Shown: positions 8,997 to 17,532, counted from the stretch's first letter. The stretch: 64,000 bases of DNA from Paenibacillus abyssi (GCF_014640295.1 NZ_BMGR01000004.1:248001-312000); one strand, 5' to 3'. Numbers and translations are program-made. Notes: generated by a model not told the origin, from the letters alone.

Positions 8997-9395
8997 CTAC
9001 ATATAGTAAGGATTATTCGGCTGCTGCATCGAGGCTTGCTGCATCTGATGCTGTCCCGCCAGATTTGAAAATTGTTGGACATTTCCATTGGTTTGCTGTA
9101 AAAATTGCTTCGTTTTCTGAAAGGTTTGTTCGTGCTGCCGCAGCTGCTTGTCTATTTCCTGCTTTAAGGCCGGTGAAGAGGGCGTATACATCTTCAACTG
9201 CTGCATCGTTTGAAACAGGTCTCCCTGCAAGCGGAGCGTACTGTTAAGCAGGCTCGTAAAAAGCTGACGGATATCCGGGCAGGTTGATTCCGTTGCAGCA
9301 ATTGCGTATTCTCTGGATACTCTTTTTAAGTCGGCTAAAACAGTATACGCCATATCTTGCTCGGGCATTAGAGACTGATTATGCGATTGATACAC
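8997..9395 (-). CDS. CotF-family spore coat protein
   Basis: A 132-aa protein related to spore coat protein CotF. The core MAYTVLADLKRVSREYAIAATES and the helix with LLNSTLRLQGDLFQTM resemble the ferritin-like helical bundle of the family. The C-terminal 40 residues are Gln/Asn-rich and end in PNNPYYM, typical of coat proteins. The start is GTG at 9395 behind AAAGGGGGA. It forms a pair with the short protein encoded 18 bases upstream. Confidence 0.8.
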   Translation of the reverse strand: MYQSHNQSLMPEQDMAYTVLADLKRVSREYAIAATESTCPDIRQLFTSLLNSTLRLQGDLFQTMQQLKMYTPSSPALKQEIDKQLRQHEQTFQKTKQFLQQTNGNVQQFSNLAGQHQMQQASMQQPNNPYYM

Positions 9396-9413
9396 ATGTG
9401 TTCCCCCTTTTAA

Positions 9414-9638
9414 TCAGCTTTGCGGCTGTGTTGGCGCCATGGATTGGTGATACGATAAAGCGCTCATTAACGCTTGATAGTGCTGCTCATGGACCTGCTG
9501 CATCTGGGAGCAGATCTGGCGCAAGCTCCCATTGTTCGCCGTTGCGGCCGTAACCGCGCACTGTTTCATCAGCAAATCTTCATTGGACATAGAGTCAACA
9601 ATGTACTCCATCTCCTTTGCCGTTAAGGGCAATATCAT
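9414..9638 (-). CDS. Small CotF-like spore coat partner protein
   Basis: A 74-aa protein starting MILPLTAKEMEYIVDSM, a leader seen in short companions of CotF-type coat proteins. It includes a likely helix, SNEDLLMKQCAVTAA, and a polar Gln-rich tail. The ATG at 9638 follows GGGAGG. It is probably cotranscribed with the CotF-like gene. A precise role is not known. Confidence 0.7.
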   Translation of the reverse strand: MILPLTAKEMEYIVDSMSNEDLLMKQCAVTAATANNGSLRQICSQMQQVHEQHYQALMSALSYHQSMAPTQPQS

Positions 9639-9808
9639 CTTGTATCCTCCCTGTTCATCGTTAATTGGAGCAGGCTTACCGCATGGTAAACACCGGCAGC
9701 TGCTGCAAACACGTCCAATATTATGACCTGTCTTAAGTAAATATATGTATCATACAACCAATTTCTAGAAAACTATGCAGGTGACTATCGCAGTTAATAG
9801 ACTTGCTT

Positions 9809-9817
9809 CATACCTTA
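9809..9817 (+). promoter_or_regulatory. Possible sporulation -10 box upstream of the CotG-like gene
   Basis: CATACCTTA fits the mother-cell sigma-K -10 pattern CATAnnnTA and sits 14 bases before the AAGGAGG at 9831-9837. I could not find a convincing AC-type -35 at the right distance, so this is tentative. Confidence 0.35.
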
Positions 9818-9846
9818 TAGTAAACCGAAAAAGGAGGAATCATAAT

Positions 9847-10284
9847 ATGACAGACCAAAGAATGAGAATGACTCGGAAGAAAAAACAAATGAAGCGGCCA
9901 GTAGGAAAACGCCCCCTCAGCCATCGTACCCATGGAGAACGTATACACAGCTCAAGGGGCGACATGAGTAGGGGTGAACGTACGCAAGGCCAGCGCTCTC
10001 ATGGTTCAAGAGGCGACATGATCGGCGGATTTAATGATGGCCAACGCTCTCATGGCATCGAAGGCAATCAAACAGGCGGCGAACGTACCCATGGAAACCG
10101 CACCCATGGCTCGAAGGGTCATCACACCGGCGGCGAACGCACCCATGGAAACCGCAGCCATGGTTCGAAAGGCCATCGCACCGGCGGTGAACGCACCCAT
10201 GGAAACCGCAGCCATGGTTCGAAAGGCCATCGCACCGGCGGCATGATGGTGAACTGGCCCCCGCATTGGTATTTTTATATGTAA
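9847..10284 (+). CDS. CotG-like repetitive spore coat protein
   Basis: A 145-aa, highly basic, low-complexity protein. The first 30 residues are rich in Lys/Arg. From about residue 30 to 131 it is made of imperfect 18-residue units of the type GERTHGNRSHGSKGHRTG, the last three nearly identical. It ends with an aromatic tail, NWPPHWYFYM. Such Ser/Thr/Arg/His repeats resemble Bacillus CotG, the known substrate of the coat kinase CotH, and a CotH gene follows directly. The start at 9847 is fixed by AAGGAGG at 9831. Orthology to CotG is inferred from repeat style and context only. Confidence 0.65.
   Translation: MTDQRMRMTRKKKQMKRPVGKRPLSHRTHGERIHSSRGDMSRGERTQGQRSHGSRGDMIGGFNDGQRSHGIEGNQTGGERTHGNRTHGSKGHHTGGERTHGNRSHGSKGHRTGGERTHGNRSHGSKGHRTGGMMVNWPPHWYFYM
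10078..10239 (+). repeat. Three tandem 54-bp coding repeats
   Basis: Three consecutive 54-bp units encode residues 78-95, 96-113 and 114-131 of the CotG-like protein. The second and third differ little; the first has Thr for Ser and His for Arg. Two more degenerate units lie upstream. Such tandem DNA is prone to copy-number change. Confidence 0.85.
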
Positions 10285-10332
10285 TCCGGGAAGTGACATT
10301 ATAGAATCATCCTGAATATGGTAATACGAACA

Positions 10333-10364
10333 ATAGCCTGACGCTTAGCGTAGGCTATATTTTT
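10333..10364 (+). terminator. Terminator between cotG-like and cotH
   Basis: ATAGCC (10333-10338) pairs with GGCTAT (10353-10358), with inner ACGC/GCGT, then ATTTTTG. It probably limits readthrough into cotH, which starts 19 bases later. Confidence 0.7.
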
Positions 10365-10382
10365 GCCTGAGGGGATGGTCTC

Positions 10383-11489
10383 ATGTCTATAGGAGGACTG
10401 CCAACCCGCCGGATCCATATTGAAGCCGAGCACCTAAAGGAGCTTAGCCAAAGAGATGTTTGGAGTAAACGTTTCATTCCTATTCAGATAGAGCTGGATG
10501 GAAGGTGGATGCCTGCCATGCTTCGTCATCGTGGCGGACATACGAGAAATTATCCGAAGAAATCCTTTGAAATTCAATTGGAAGATGGCACGACGCTGCA
10601 CTGGAACGCGGAGTATGACGATCCTTCCATGCTGCGCAACGCGCTCTCATTTGCCTTCTTTAACATGATTGGCGTACCCGCTTCAAAAACGCGTCACTGC
10701 TGGGTAGAGTGGAACGGCCAACCAATTGGCATTTACTTAGAGATTGAAGCCGTGGACCGGAAGTTCTTTGAAAGCAGAGGGATCGGTGTAAAGTCGATCA
10801 TCTACGCCGTTAATGACAATGCCGGTTTCGGGCTGATCGATCCGGAAACGAGACGCAGGAAAAGATCATTATTCGACGGATATGAATTAAAAAACGGAGA
10901 AACCTCAGACCGTGTGCGCCTGATCTCATTTATTCGGAAACTTCATCAGTTGAAGGGGGAGAGATTGAGAGTCCACCTGAGCAATCAATTGGATGTGGAG
11001 CAATATTTAAAGTGGCTGTCCGGTGCAGTTCTCACCGGCAATTATGACGGTTTCGATCAGAACTATACCCTCTTTGAGAATAAAAGCAACCGTCTATATT
11101 GCATCCTGCCGTGGGATTATGAAGGCACATGGGGACGAAATTGTTACGGAAAGCCCTGCGGAAGCGACTTGGTTCGGATTCAGGGCTACAACACACTGAC
11201 AAAAAGAGTGTTGTCCATCCCTGAATACCGGAAATCCTATTACAAACTGCTATCTTACTTGCTGCAAACAGCATTTACAGCGGAGACGTTATCACCCACA
11301 ATTCATGCCATGCACGACGCCATCTCACCGCTTATCCGTTATGATCATACAAGAAAATGGACATACGCTGTTTTTGAACAAGAGCCTCCATATATCTTGA
11401 ATTACATTCGGGAGAGAAGAGCGATCCTGCAGTCCCGTTTAAAGCTGTTGACAAAGTCCGATCGTCAGAAAATGTCCATCCTTAAGTAA
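10383..11489 (+). CDS. cotH: CotH-family spore coat protein kinase
   Basis: A 368-aa member of the CotH family of atypical, secretory-kinase-like protein kinases that phosphorylate coat proteins. Visible marks are LRHRGGHTRNYPKKSFEIQL (about 50-70, nucleotide-binding lysines), YLEIEAVDRKFFE, and the catalytic region NYDGFDQNY (about 220) followed by LPWDYEGTWG (about 240), which supplies the acidic metal ligands. There is no signal peptide, as expected for a mother-cell protein. It follows a Ser/Thr-rich repeat protein that is the likely substrate. Start ATG at 10383. Confidence 0.9.
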   Translation: MSIGGLPTRRIHIEAEHLKELSQRDVWSKRFIPIQIELDGRWMPAMLRHRGGHTRNYPKKSFEIQLEDGTTLHWNAEYDDPSMLRNALSFAFFNMIGVPASKTRHCWVEWNGQPIGIYLEIEAVDRKFFESRGIGVKSIIYAVNDNAGFGLIDPETRRRKRSLFDGYELKNGETSDRVRLISFIRKLHQLKGERLRVHLSNQLDVEQYLKWLSGAVLTGNYDGFDQNYTLFENKSNRLYCILPWDYEGTWGRNCYGKPCGSDLVRIQGYNTLTKRVLSIPEYRKSYYKLLSYLLQTAFTAETLSPTIHAMHDAISPLIRYDHTRKWTYAVFEQEPPYILNYIRERRAILQSRLKLLTKSDRQKMSILK

Positions 11490-11540
11490 CGCTCGTCTGG
11501 ACAGGGGCGCGGGTGCAGCGCCGACGCCAAATATGCATAC

Positions 11541-12863
11541 CTAAGGCTTGACGGTTGCAGCACGCTTACCCATCTGTCGAAGCATGAACCACCAGCCTGC
11601 AATAGGCATTACGCCAACCCCAAGCAGCAGCCAGGTCATGGCAGCGGGAGAATTAGTGCGTGACATGACAAGCAAGTAGGCGCTTAAGCCAATCAAACGG
11701 CCCATTACGAGGCCGATCTCACGCAGTACAACGAATTCCTCGCGCTTTCGCGCACTTTCTTCCGTTGCACCAATCAGATCAAACACCGATGACGTCATTG
11801 GGATCGAAAAAAGCGGCATGAACAAAGCAGTGCCTATTCCAAAAATAAGCAGCATGGTGTAATCGACGCTCCAGAATAACGGCAAAATAACGAGAGCGAT
11901 CATGCTTACACCGATCAACATCGCCTGTTTTCTAACCTTCATTTTCAAACGCTTGCCCACCAGCCAGAACGACACTAAGCCTACCAGAGATGTCCACAAT
12001 GCAAAATTGCCCAGCTTTTGCTCATTTTGCGTGGCGATATAGACCATGAGCCCGACAAGGAACATAAACACACCCTCGCGGATTCCCTGCGCAACCAATG
12101 CCGCAAACACATTTCTCCATGGCAGGTCTCTGCGTTTCAGCTGGCGAAAGCCGTGAAGCCACTCGTATTGCCCTCCGGCTTTTCGCTTTCGCAGAAAGAA
12201 GCTGATCACAGCCGCAAGGCCATATACCACCAAGGAAATCGTAAAAATGATCCGGTATCCGCTGTTTCCTTCAAATGAAGTAATAAGCCAGCCCGATACC
12301 CATGGCGCAATAATACCCGCACCCGATCCGAGCAATCCAGCCCAGCCGTTGAAGCGATCCCGGTTATCCGGCTCCGTAATTTCAAAGTACACGACATTAA
12401 AAGCAAGCCAAAAGAAACCGGCGGCCATCCCGTTCAGCATCCCTAGAGGCACTACATAAGCGCTTGCCGAGGTGCCGAGAAATAAAATGGAACAATAGAA
12501 AACACCGGACAGCACTACACCAATTCTTAGGCTGTTCATCTTATTTCGTTCCTTGACCCATTTACCGGCAAGCCAGAACGTCAATCCGGATACCGCGTAT
12601 TGAAACAGGGTAAACCATCCGATCAACATAAAGGACTGGCTGGTTTTCCACAAATACACGGGAACAAAAGTACCCGAGAGCGCATTGGCGACAGCAAACA
12701 AACCTTGCACGGCGAGCAATAATACCGCTTGCTTGTCCAGTGCTCCGTCCTTCCTGTCCTGAGCTGCTCCATGACCCTTATGTTCAGAGTCCGCCCCATC
12801 AAATCGCAAGCCTCGCATGGCTGCATAAAGCCGTGATTGTACAGTCGATTTTCCGTGCTCCAC
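11541..12863 (-). CDS. Major facilitator superfamily transporter (YqgE-like)
   Basis: A 440-aa membrane protein with about 12 hydrophobic helices after a polar N-terminal extension of about 45 residues. The loop between helices 2 and 3 has LAGKWVKERNKM, an MFS motif A position. FNVVYFEITEPDNRDRFNGW is characteristic of the YqgE-type branch in spore formers. Substrate is unknown. It stands alone between cotH (convergent) and the zinc-ribbon gene. Confidence 0.75.
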   Translation of the reverse strand: MEHGKSTVQSRLYAAMRGLRFDGADSEHKGHGAAQDRKDGALDKQAVLLLAVQGLFAVANALSGTFVPVYLWKTSQSFMLIGWFTLFQYAVSGLTFWLAGKWVKERNKMNSLRIGVVLSGVFYCSILFLGTSASAYVVPLGMLNGMAAGFFWLAFNVVYFEITEPDNRDRFNGWAGLLGSGAGIIAPWVSGWLITSFEGNSGYRIIFTISLVVYGLAAVISFFLRKRKAGGQYEWLHGFRQLKRRDLPWRNVFAALVAQGIREGVFMFLVGLMVYIATQNEQKLGNFALWTSLVGLVSFWLVGKRLKMKVRKQAMLIGVSMIALVILPLFWSVDYTMLLIFGIGTALFMPLFSIPMTSSVFDLIGATEESARKREEFVVLREIGLVMGRLIGLSAYLLVMSRTNSPAAMTWLLLGVGVMPIAGWWFMLRQMGKRAATVKP

Positions 12864-12950
12864 GCCGCTTCCTCCTACCTACGGAAAGTACCTTAGGTAA
12901 GGTTCCCAAAACAGGGGAAGCGCATGCTGTACGTTACTGCCAATGAACTA

Positions 12951-13475
12951 CTATTTCGACCCGCTGCTTAAACGCCTCAACAGCTCCTCGCGGTCATTGA
13001 AACGAAGCCGGTTCTGCATCTGAAAGCACGTCGGACAAACATACCAGATGACTTGAAAAGGAACCGGAAGCAGCGCATCGCCGATATGTTCATGAGCAGT
13101 CGGTTCATATCCTTCTTCCTTACTCATCGTCTGCCGCCCGGTCTCCAGCATATATTCCCTGCATGAAGGGCATTCAGGAACCTCTTCCTGCTGATCAAGA
13201 ATCCGCTCCACCGTCTCTTCTAATGCGAGCATAGACCGGTTCGTGCTCCGAAATCCTTCCTCTTGCCCAGAAGAGTACAGATTCATGTCCGGCTCCCCGT
13301 CATTCATCTCTTCATCTTCATCTTCATCATTATCCACATTTAGGCTGAGCGTACGGTACCCCTTCAGCTCATTCTCACAATGCGGGCAATACTCCTCTGG
13401 TCCAAGCTCTTCATCCCATACGATTTCAGTATGACACCACGGACAGATTGTTGTTTGTTGATCCACTTTGTTCAC
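12951..13475 (-). CDS. Zinc-ribbon protein of unknown function
   Basis: About 174 aa with four CxxC knuckles: CPWC and CPHC near the N terminus, CPSC at about 100, and CPTC at about 150. They would form two zinc ribbons. An acidic linker (NDEDEDEEMNDGEPD) joins the ribbons. I do not recognise a named family. I favour GTG at 13475 (MNKVDQQTT) because GGAGAGG lies just upstream; a GTG five codons earlier lacks a clear site. Its beginning overlaps a 45-codon membrane ORF in another frame. Confidence 0.65.
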   Translation of the reverse strand: MNKVDQQTTICPWCHTEIVWDEELGPEEYCPHCENELKGYRTLSLNVDNDEDEDEEMNDGEPDMNLYSSGQEEGFRSTNRSMLALEETVERILDQQEEVPECPSCREYMLETGRQTMSKEEGYEPTAHEHIGDALLPVPFQVIWYVCPTCFQMQNRLRFNDREELLRRLSSGSK

Positions 13476-13563
13476 TTTCCTCTCCGCCACCGCTTAGATA
13501 TACTACGCCAATCACTACGAACAACACTGCAAGCACTAATAACGTTCCCCACAAATATTTCAT
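13426..13563 (-). CDS. Small single-pass membrane protein, 45 aa
   Basis: ATG at 13563 with GGAG nine bases upstream opens a 45-codon frame. It encodes MKYLWGT followed by a strongly hydrophobic helix (LLVLAVLFVVIGVVYL), then a polar Gly/Glu/Ser/Asn tail. It overlaps the 5' end of the zinc-ribbon gene by about 50 bases in a different frame, so the two may be translationally coupled. No family is recognised. The good ribosome binding site and clean helix argue that it is real. Confidence 0.5.
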   Translation of the reverse strand: MKYLWGTLLVLAVLFVVIGVVYLSGGGEESEQSGSTNNNLSVVSY

Positions 13564-13602
13564 ACGTCTATTCTCCACGCCCCCGGTGATCAATCTTGTT
13601 CT

Positions 13603-14022
13603 TTAAACGATCGTTGCGCCGATAATGTAAGACAACGATACAGAAATCATCATCGCAATCAAACCGACCGCCCGGTTATCCTGTTTTATTTCTTCATCGA
13701 TCTTGAACACAGGTGTCAAAAACTCAAACAGAAAATAAGCGGCCAGTAAAATAATAAAACCAAACATGCTCCATATCATGCTTTGATAGACCGAATCGTT
13801 GGCTTCGATGGAAAAGCGAAAAATATTGCAGATCCCAAATATTTTACCGCCTGTTGCCATCGCAACCGCTACATTGCCTTTTTTGATCTCATCCCAGCAA
13901 TTGTAGCGGGCAACAAATTCAAAGCAAAACAGAAACACGATCAAGGCCAGCACGGCAACCGAAACATAAGCTAACGTGCCGGTATAGGGATTGTCAAGCA
14001 GCCGATCGACTTCTTGCCGCAT
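13603..14022 (-). CDS. DUF350 (UPF0719) membrane protein, YshE-like
   Basis: A 139-aa protein with four predicted helices in two tandem halves, the DUF350 layout. KKGNVAVAMATGGKIFGI and the parallel KQDNRAVGLIAMMISVSL mark the two repeats. In Bacillus subtilis the homologue yshE also follows mutSB, and here it starts 19 bases after mutS2, behind GGGAGG. The function is unknown. Confidence 0.85.
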   Translation of the reverse strand: MRQEVDRLLDNPYTGTLAYVSVAVLALIVFLFCFEFVARYNCWDEIKKGNVAVAMATGGKIFGICNIFRFSIEANDSVYQSMIWSMFGFIILLAAYFLFEFLTPVFKIDEEIKQDNRAVGLIAMMISVSLSYIIGATIV

Positions 14023-14040
14023 CCGCTTTTCCTCCCTCCA

Positions 14041-16404
14041 TTATTTTAGTTCCGCAACCGTAACCCCTGCCCCGCCTTCCCCGTAATTCCCCAGACGGTA
14101 GCTTTTAACATGTCTATGCTTACGCAAATAATCCGTTATTCCCGTGCGAAGGACACCCGTGCCTTTTCCGTGAATGATGTAAACCTGCCCCATATTGGAC
14201 AAAAAGGCTTCATCCAAAAACCGGTCCACCTCGATAATCGCTTCTTCAACATTGGCTCCCCGCAGATCAAGCTCTGTCCGTACATCATCATCTCGAGTCC
14301 GCTTTAAGCTTACGGCGTGTTTCGGCTGCTGCGGCTTCGATGATGCCTGTTTGACCAGTTCCAGATCATCGAGGGCAACCTTCATCTTAAGAATGCCTAA
14401 TTGAACCAAGGCTTCGCTGCCCGTAAGCTCCACGACATGCCCCTTTTGGCCCAGGCTATATACCATGACCTCGTCGCCGGCCCCGATTTTTTGCGGCTGC
14501 TTTTGAGATTTGGCGCTGCTCTTACCCGGCTTGTGAAGCTCCGGTGCTGCTTCATCAAGCTTACGGCGTGCTTCGATCAGCTTATGCTCCTTCACCGATG
14601 CGCCTTCTTCTAACGCAAGCTTACGGAGATCGGATATAATCTGCTCGGCTTCGCGTTTGGCTTTGGCGACGGCTTCCCGCGCTTCCTCCTGTGCTTTGAG
14701 CAGCATCCGGTCACGCTGGTCTTCAAAACGCTTGAGCTGATCTTCATATTGCAGCCGCTGCTGCTCGATCTCGCGGCGCAGTGATTCGGCCGTCTGCCGC
14801 TCGTTCTCTGCACTTAACCGGTCCTCTTCCAAGGAAGCGATCATATTCTCAACACGTATATTCTCATCGCTGACTTCACCGCGCGCGTGATCAATAATAT
14901 CGCGTGATAGACCAAGCCGCTCCGCGATCGCAAACGCATTGCTTCGGCCAGGTACACCGATAAGCAGACGATAGGTAGGGCTGAGCGTCTGGATATCGAA
15001 CTCCATGCTTGCATTAATGACGCCATTACGGTTATAAGCGTAGGCTTTCAGTTCGCTGTAATGGGTCGTAGCGACAAGTCTGCAGCCCGTATTATGCATA
15101 TGCTCCAAAATCGCAATCGCAAGCGCCGAGCCTTCAGCAGGGTCTGTTCCAGCACCCAGTTCATCAAGCAGCACCAGGCTCTTCGGAGTCATGGCGTTCA
15201 GAATGCGGATGATATTGGTCAGATGGCTGGAGAAGGTACTCAAGCTCTGCTCAATGCTCTGCTCGTCGCCAATGTCGGCATAGATCGCATCAAATACACA
15301 TAATTGGCTGCCATCCTCGGCAGGTACGAACAATCCCGACATCGCCATTAAGCTGAGCAGTCCGATGGTTTTGAGGGATACGGTTTTACCGCCTGTGTTC
15401 GGTCCAGTCACGATAATTGACGTATAGGAATTGCCAAGCTCAACATCAAGGGGAACGACCTGCCCCGGATCGATGAGCGGATGCCTGCCCCGCTTCAGCT
15501 TCAGAAAGCCCCTGTCATTCATACGAGGCAATGTCCCGCGCATACCATGCGCGAACCTCGCTTTGGCAAATGCAAAATCAAGCTGCCCCAGCAAATCCAG
15601 ATCGATCATCAGATCATTTTCATATTCCGCCACTTGAGCGGTGAGCTTCTGCAGAATCTTCTCAATCTCCCGCGTTTCGGCCAGCTTCAGCTCACGCAGC
15701 TTGTTATTCATGGCGACCATTGCCTCCGGTTCAATAAAAAGCGTGGCGCCCGAACCGGATTGGTCATGCACGATACCGCCGAAGTTAGAGCGGTACTCCT
15801 GCTTTACCGGAATGACATAACGGTCATTACGCAGCGTGATCAGGTTGTCCTGCAGCATTTTTTGAACGGATGAGGAGCGAATCATCTGTTCCAGCTTCTC
15901 GCGGATGCGTGATTCACCCGACCGGAGCTCGCGCCTGATCGTTGCCAGTTCAGGGCTCGCGCTGTCCATGACTTCCGCTTGATCGTCAATGCAAGCCGTT
16001 ATCGCATCTTCAAGCGGCTTTGCTTCAGACAGCTGTTCCGCAATCATAGCTAATAAAGGAATCGGATCATCGTCGTGCAGATTCTGCACATGGCGTTTGA
16101 CGCGGCGTGAACCACGGACAGTATTGGCAATATCCAGCAGTTCCGCAGCGTTTAACATTCCTCCGATTCTGGCGCGCTGCAGCGGTGCGCTAATATCCGT
16201 TATCCCGCCAAATGGTGCGCTGCCTTTCAATCGGTCTGCTTTATAGGCTTCATCCGTTGCCTGGAGCGAACGTTTGACATCTTCCAGGTCCGGGCTTGGC
16301 TGCAGCGCCTGAACCGCCCGCTTGCCGAGTGCCGTAGCCGCATGCTGTTCCAATCTATATAAAATTTTGGAATATTCAAGGGTAGCTAATATTTTATCGT
16401 TCAC
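14041..16404 (-). CDS. mutS2: MutS2 (RqcU) ATPase with Smr domain
   Basis: A MutS-like protein of about 787 aa lacking the mismatch-recognition domain. It has a MutS core, Walker A GPNTGGKT at about 335, Walker B LVLLDELGAGTDP at about 410, a long coiled coil (520-620), and a C-terminal Smr nuclease-like domain with LDLRG and HGKGTGVLR. Family members act on collided ribosomes and branched DNA. GTG at 16404 is 12 bases from GAGAGGAG; TTG at 16416 abuts that site and is less likely. Confidence 0.95.
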   Translation of the reverse strand: MNDKILATLEYSKILYRLEQHAATALGKRAVQALQPSPDLEDVKRSLQATDEAYKADRLKGSAPFGGITDISAPLQRARIGGMLNAAELLDIANTVRGSRRVKRHVQNLHDDDPIPLLAMIAEQLSEAKPLEDAITACIDDQAEVMDSASPELATIRRELRSGESRIREKLEQMIRSSSVQKMLQDNLITLRNDRYVIPVKQEYRSNFGGIVHDQSGSGATLFIEPEAMVAMNNKLRELKLAETREIEKILQKLTAQVAEYENDLMIDLDLLGQLDFAFAKARFAHGMRGTLPRMNDRGFLKLKRGRHPLIDPGQVVPLDVELGNSYTSIIVTGPNTGGKTVSLKTIGLLSLMAMSGLFVPAEDGSQLCVFDAIYADIGDEQSIEQSLSTFSSHLTNIIRILNAMTPKSLVLLDELGAGTDPAEGSALAIAILEHMHNTGCRLVATTHYSELKAYAYNRNGVINASMEFDIQTLSPTYRLLIGVPGRSNAFAIAERLGLSRDIIDHARGEVSDENIRVENMIASLEEDRLSAENERQTAESLRREIEQQRLQYEDQLKRFEDQRDRMLLKAQEEAREAVAKAKREAEQIISDLRKLALEEGASVKEHKLIEARRKLDEAAPELHKPGKSSAKSQKQPQKIGAGDEVMVYSLGQKGHVVELTGSEALVQLGILKMKVALDDLELVKQASSKPQQPKHAVSLKRTRDDDVRTELDLRGANVEEAIIEVDRFLDEAFLSNMGQVYIIHGKGTGVLRTGITDYLRKHRHVKSYRLGNYGEGGAGVTVAELK

Positions 16405-16547
16405 CTTTGAGCCCAACTCCTCTCGCTCTTATTATAGCCGATGAAAGTCATTGATGCCATGACGGAACCTTCCACGCATCGTTATGGACAAATACGGGGA
16501 AAATAACTTTGGCACACAATCTAACTGAATTAAGGAGGACGCTGTAC

Positions 16548-16910
16548 ATGCGATTTCTTGGACATCTGATTCGCTTTATCGTCGCTGCGCTTGTGCTGAT
16601 GGTCGTCGGATTTATTGTACCCGGCTTTGCCGTTGGCGGTTTTTGGAGCGCTTTGTTCCTGGCATTGGTCATTGCCGCGCTCGGATGGGTTATTGAAGGC
16701 ATATTCGGCAAACGGGTTTCCCCATTCGGCAGAGGGATCGTCGGTTTTCTTGTAAGCGCGCTGGTCATCTGGATTGCCCAATTCATAGTGAGCGGCGTAA
16801 CCGTTACTTGGCTTGGCGCGATATTAGCCGCTTTGGTGATCGGTATTATCGACTTGTTCATACCGGTTAGCAGTCCGTATGAAGCCGGCCGCAGCCGTAA
16901 CAATCATTAA
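16548..16910 (+). CDS. YvlD-like small membrane protein (phage holin 4_2 superfamily)
   Basis: A 120-aa protein with four hydrophobic helices. The conserved core GWVIEGIFGKRVSPFGRGIVGF between helices 2 and 3 is typical of the YvlD/Phage_holin_4_2 group. Some members belong to cell-envelope stress operons, but no other such genes are here. The ATG at 16548 follows AAGGAGG. It is divergent from mutS2. Confidence 0.75.
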   Translation: MRFLGHLIRFIVAALVLMVVGFIVPGFAVGGFWSALFLALVIAALGWVIEGIFGKRVSPFGRGIVGFLVSALVIWIAQFIVSGVTVTWLGAILAALVIGIIDLFIPVSSPYEAGRSRNNH

Positions 16911-16927
16911 CTTGACGCTGCACACCT

Positions 16928-16970
16928 AACAGCCTCTGTCTGCTTCCAATGCGGACAGGGGTTGTTCTAT
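16928..16970 (+). terminator. Terminator after the YvlD-like gene
   Basis: AACAGCCTCTGTC (16928-16940) forms an imperfect stem with GGACAGGGGTTGTT, followed by CTATTTAT. Confidence 0.65.
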
Positions 16971-17030
16971 TTATATAGAAGAATAATGAATGTCTGCGTT
17001 CATGATTTGTTCATACTAACTTCAACAGAT

Positions 17031-17082
17031 TGTCACTGCAAATGATTGGCACTTGCAGTACAATTAACTAGAAGCATATACA
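17031..17082 (+). promoter_or_regulatory. Promoter and inverted-repeat operator of the cupredoxin gene
   Basis: ACTGCAA (17035-17041) and TTGCAGT (17053-17059) form a perfect 7-bp inverted repeat with an 11-base spacer. The right arm supplies a TTGCAG -35, and TATACA at 17077-17082 fits a -10 at 18 bases. A regulator bound here would block the polymerase. The regulator is unknown. Confidence 0.45.
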
Positions 17083-17103
17083 ACTGATTTGGAGGGTATT
17101 CTA

Positions 17104-17514
17104 ATGAAAAAGAAATTATGGCTGCTCACTGCGGCTATGGCTCTTGTGCTCGTATTGGCAGCCTGCGGCGCAACCGAAAACAACAATACAGATGCATCGA
17201 ATACAAATGCGGCAAATGAAACCGGCCAGACGAATGAAGCGGGTGCTGCAGGCGGAACAGAACTGACGATCGCAGCTAAAAATTTCGAGTTTGACCAAAC
17301 CGAATACCGCATCAAAAAAGGCGAGCCTGTCACAATAAATCTGATAAACAATCAGGGCGTACATGGCATTGCCATTGCCAACACGGATTATAAGATCCAG
17401 GCAGGCGACCCGCAAACCATCACAATCGACGATGCCGGAGAATATCAAATTATTTGCAGCATCCCTTGCGGCGTCGGCCACACAAAAATGGTCTCCACAT
17501 TAATCGTTGAATAA
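17104..17514 (+). CDS. Cupredoxin lipoprotein with Cu(A)-type motif
   Basis: A 136-aa exported lipoprotein. Signal peptide MKKKLWLL... ends in lipobox LAAC (about Cys21), then comes a 30-residue Asn/Thr/Ala linker and a cupredoxin domain. The C-terminal motif CSIPCGVGHTKM matches the C-x3-C-x3-H-x2-M ligand set of Cu(A) in cytochrome oxidase subunit II, and the upstream ligand histidine is in QGVHGI. It lacks transmembrane anchors of subunit II. It likely carries copper or electrons at the outer face of the membrane. ATG at 17104 follows TTGGAGGG. Confidence 0.8.
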   Translation: MKKKLWLLTAAMALVLVLAACGATENNNTDASNTNAANETGQTNEAGAAGGTELTIAAKNFEFDQTEYRIKKGEPVTINLINNQGVHGIAIANTDYKIQAGDPQTITIDDAGEYQIICSIPCGVGHTKMVSTLIVE

Positions 17515-17532
17515 TATCCATATAGCAAAGGG

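Noticed and set aside
10078-10239. Tandem repeats considered as a CRISPR array
   Set aside because: Units are contiguous, have no unique spacers, keep one reading frame, and encode a repetitive coat protein.
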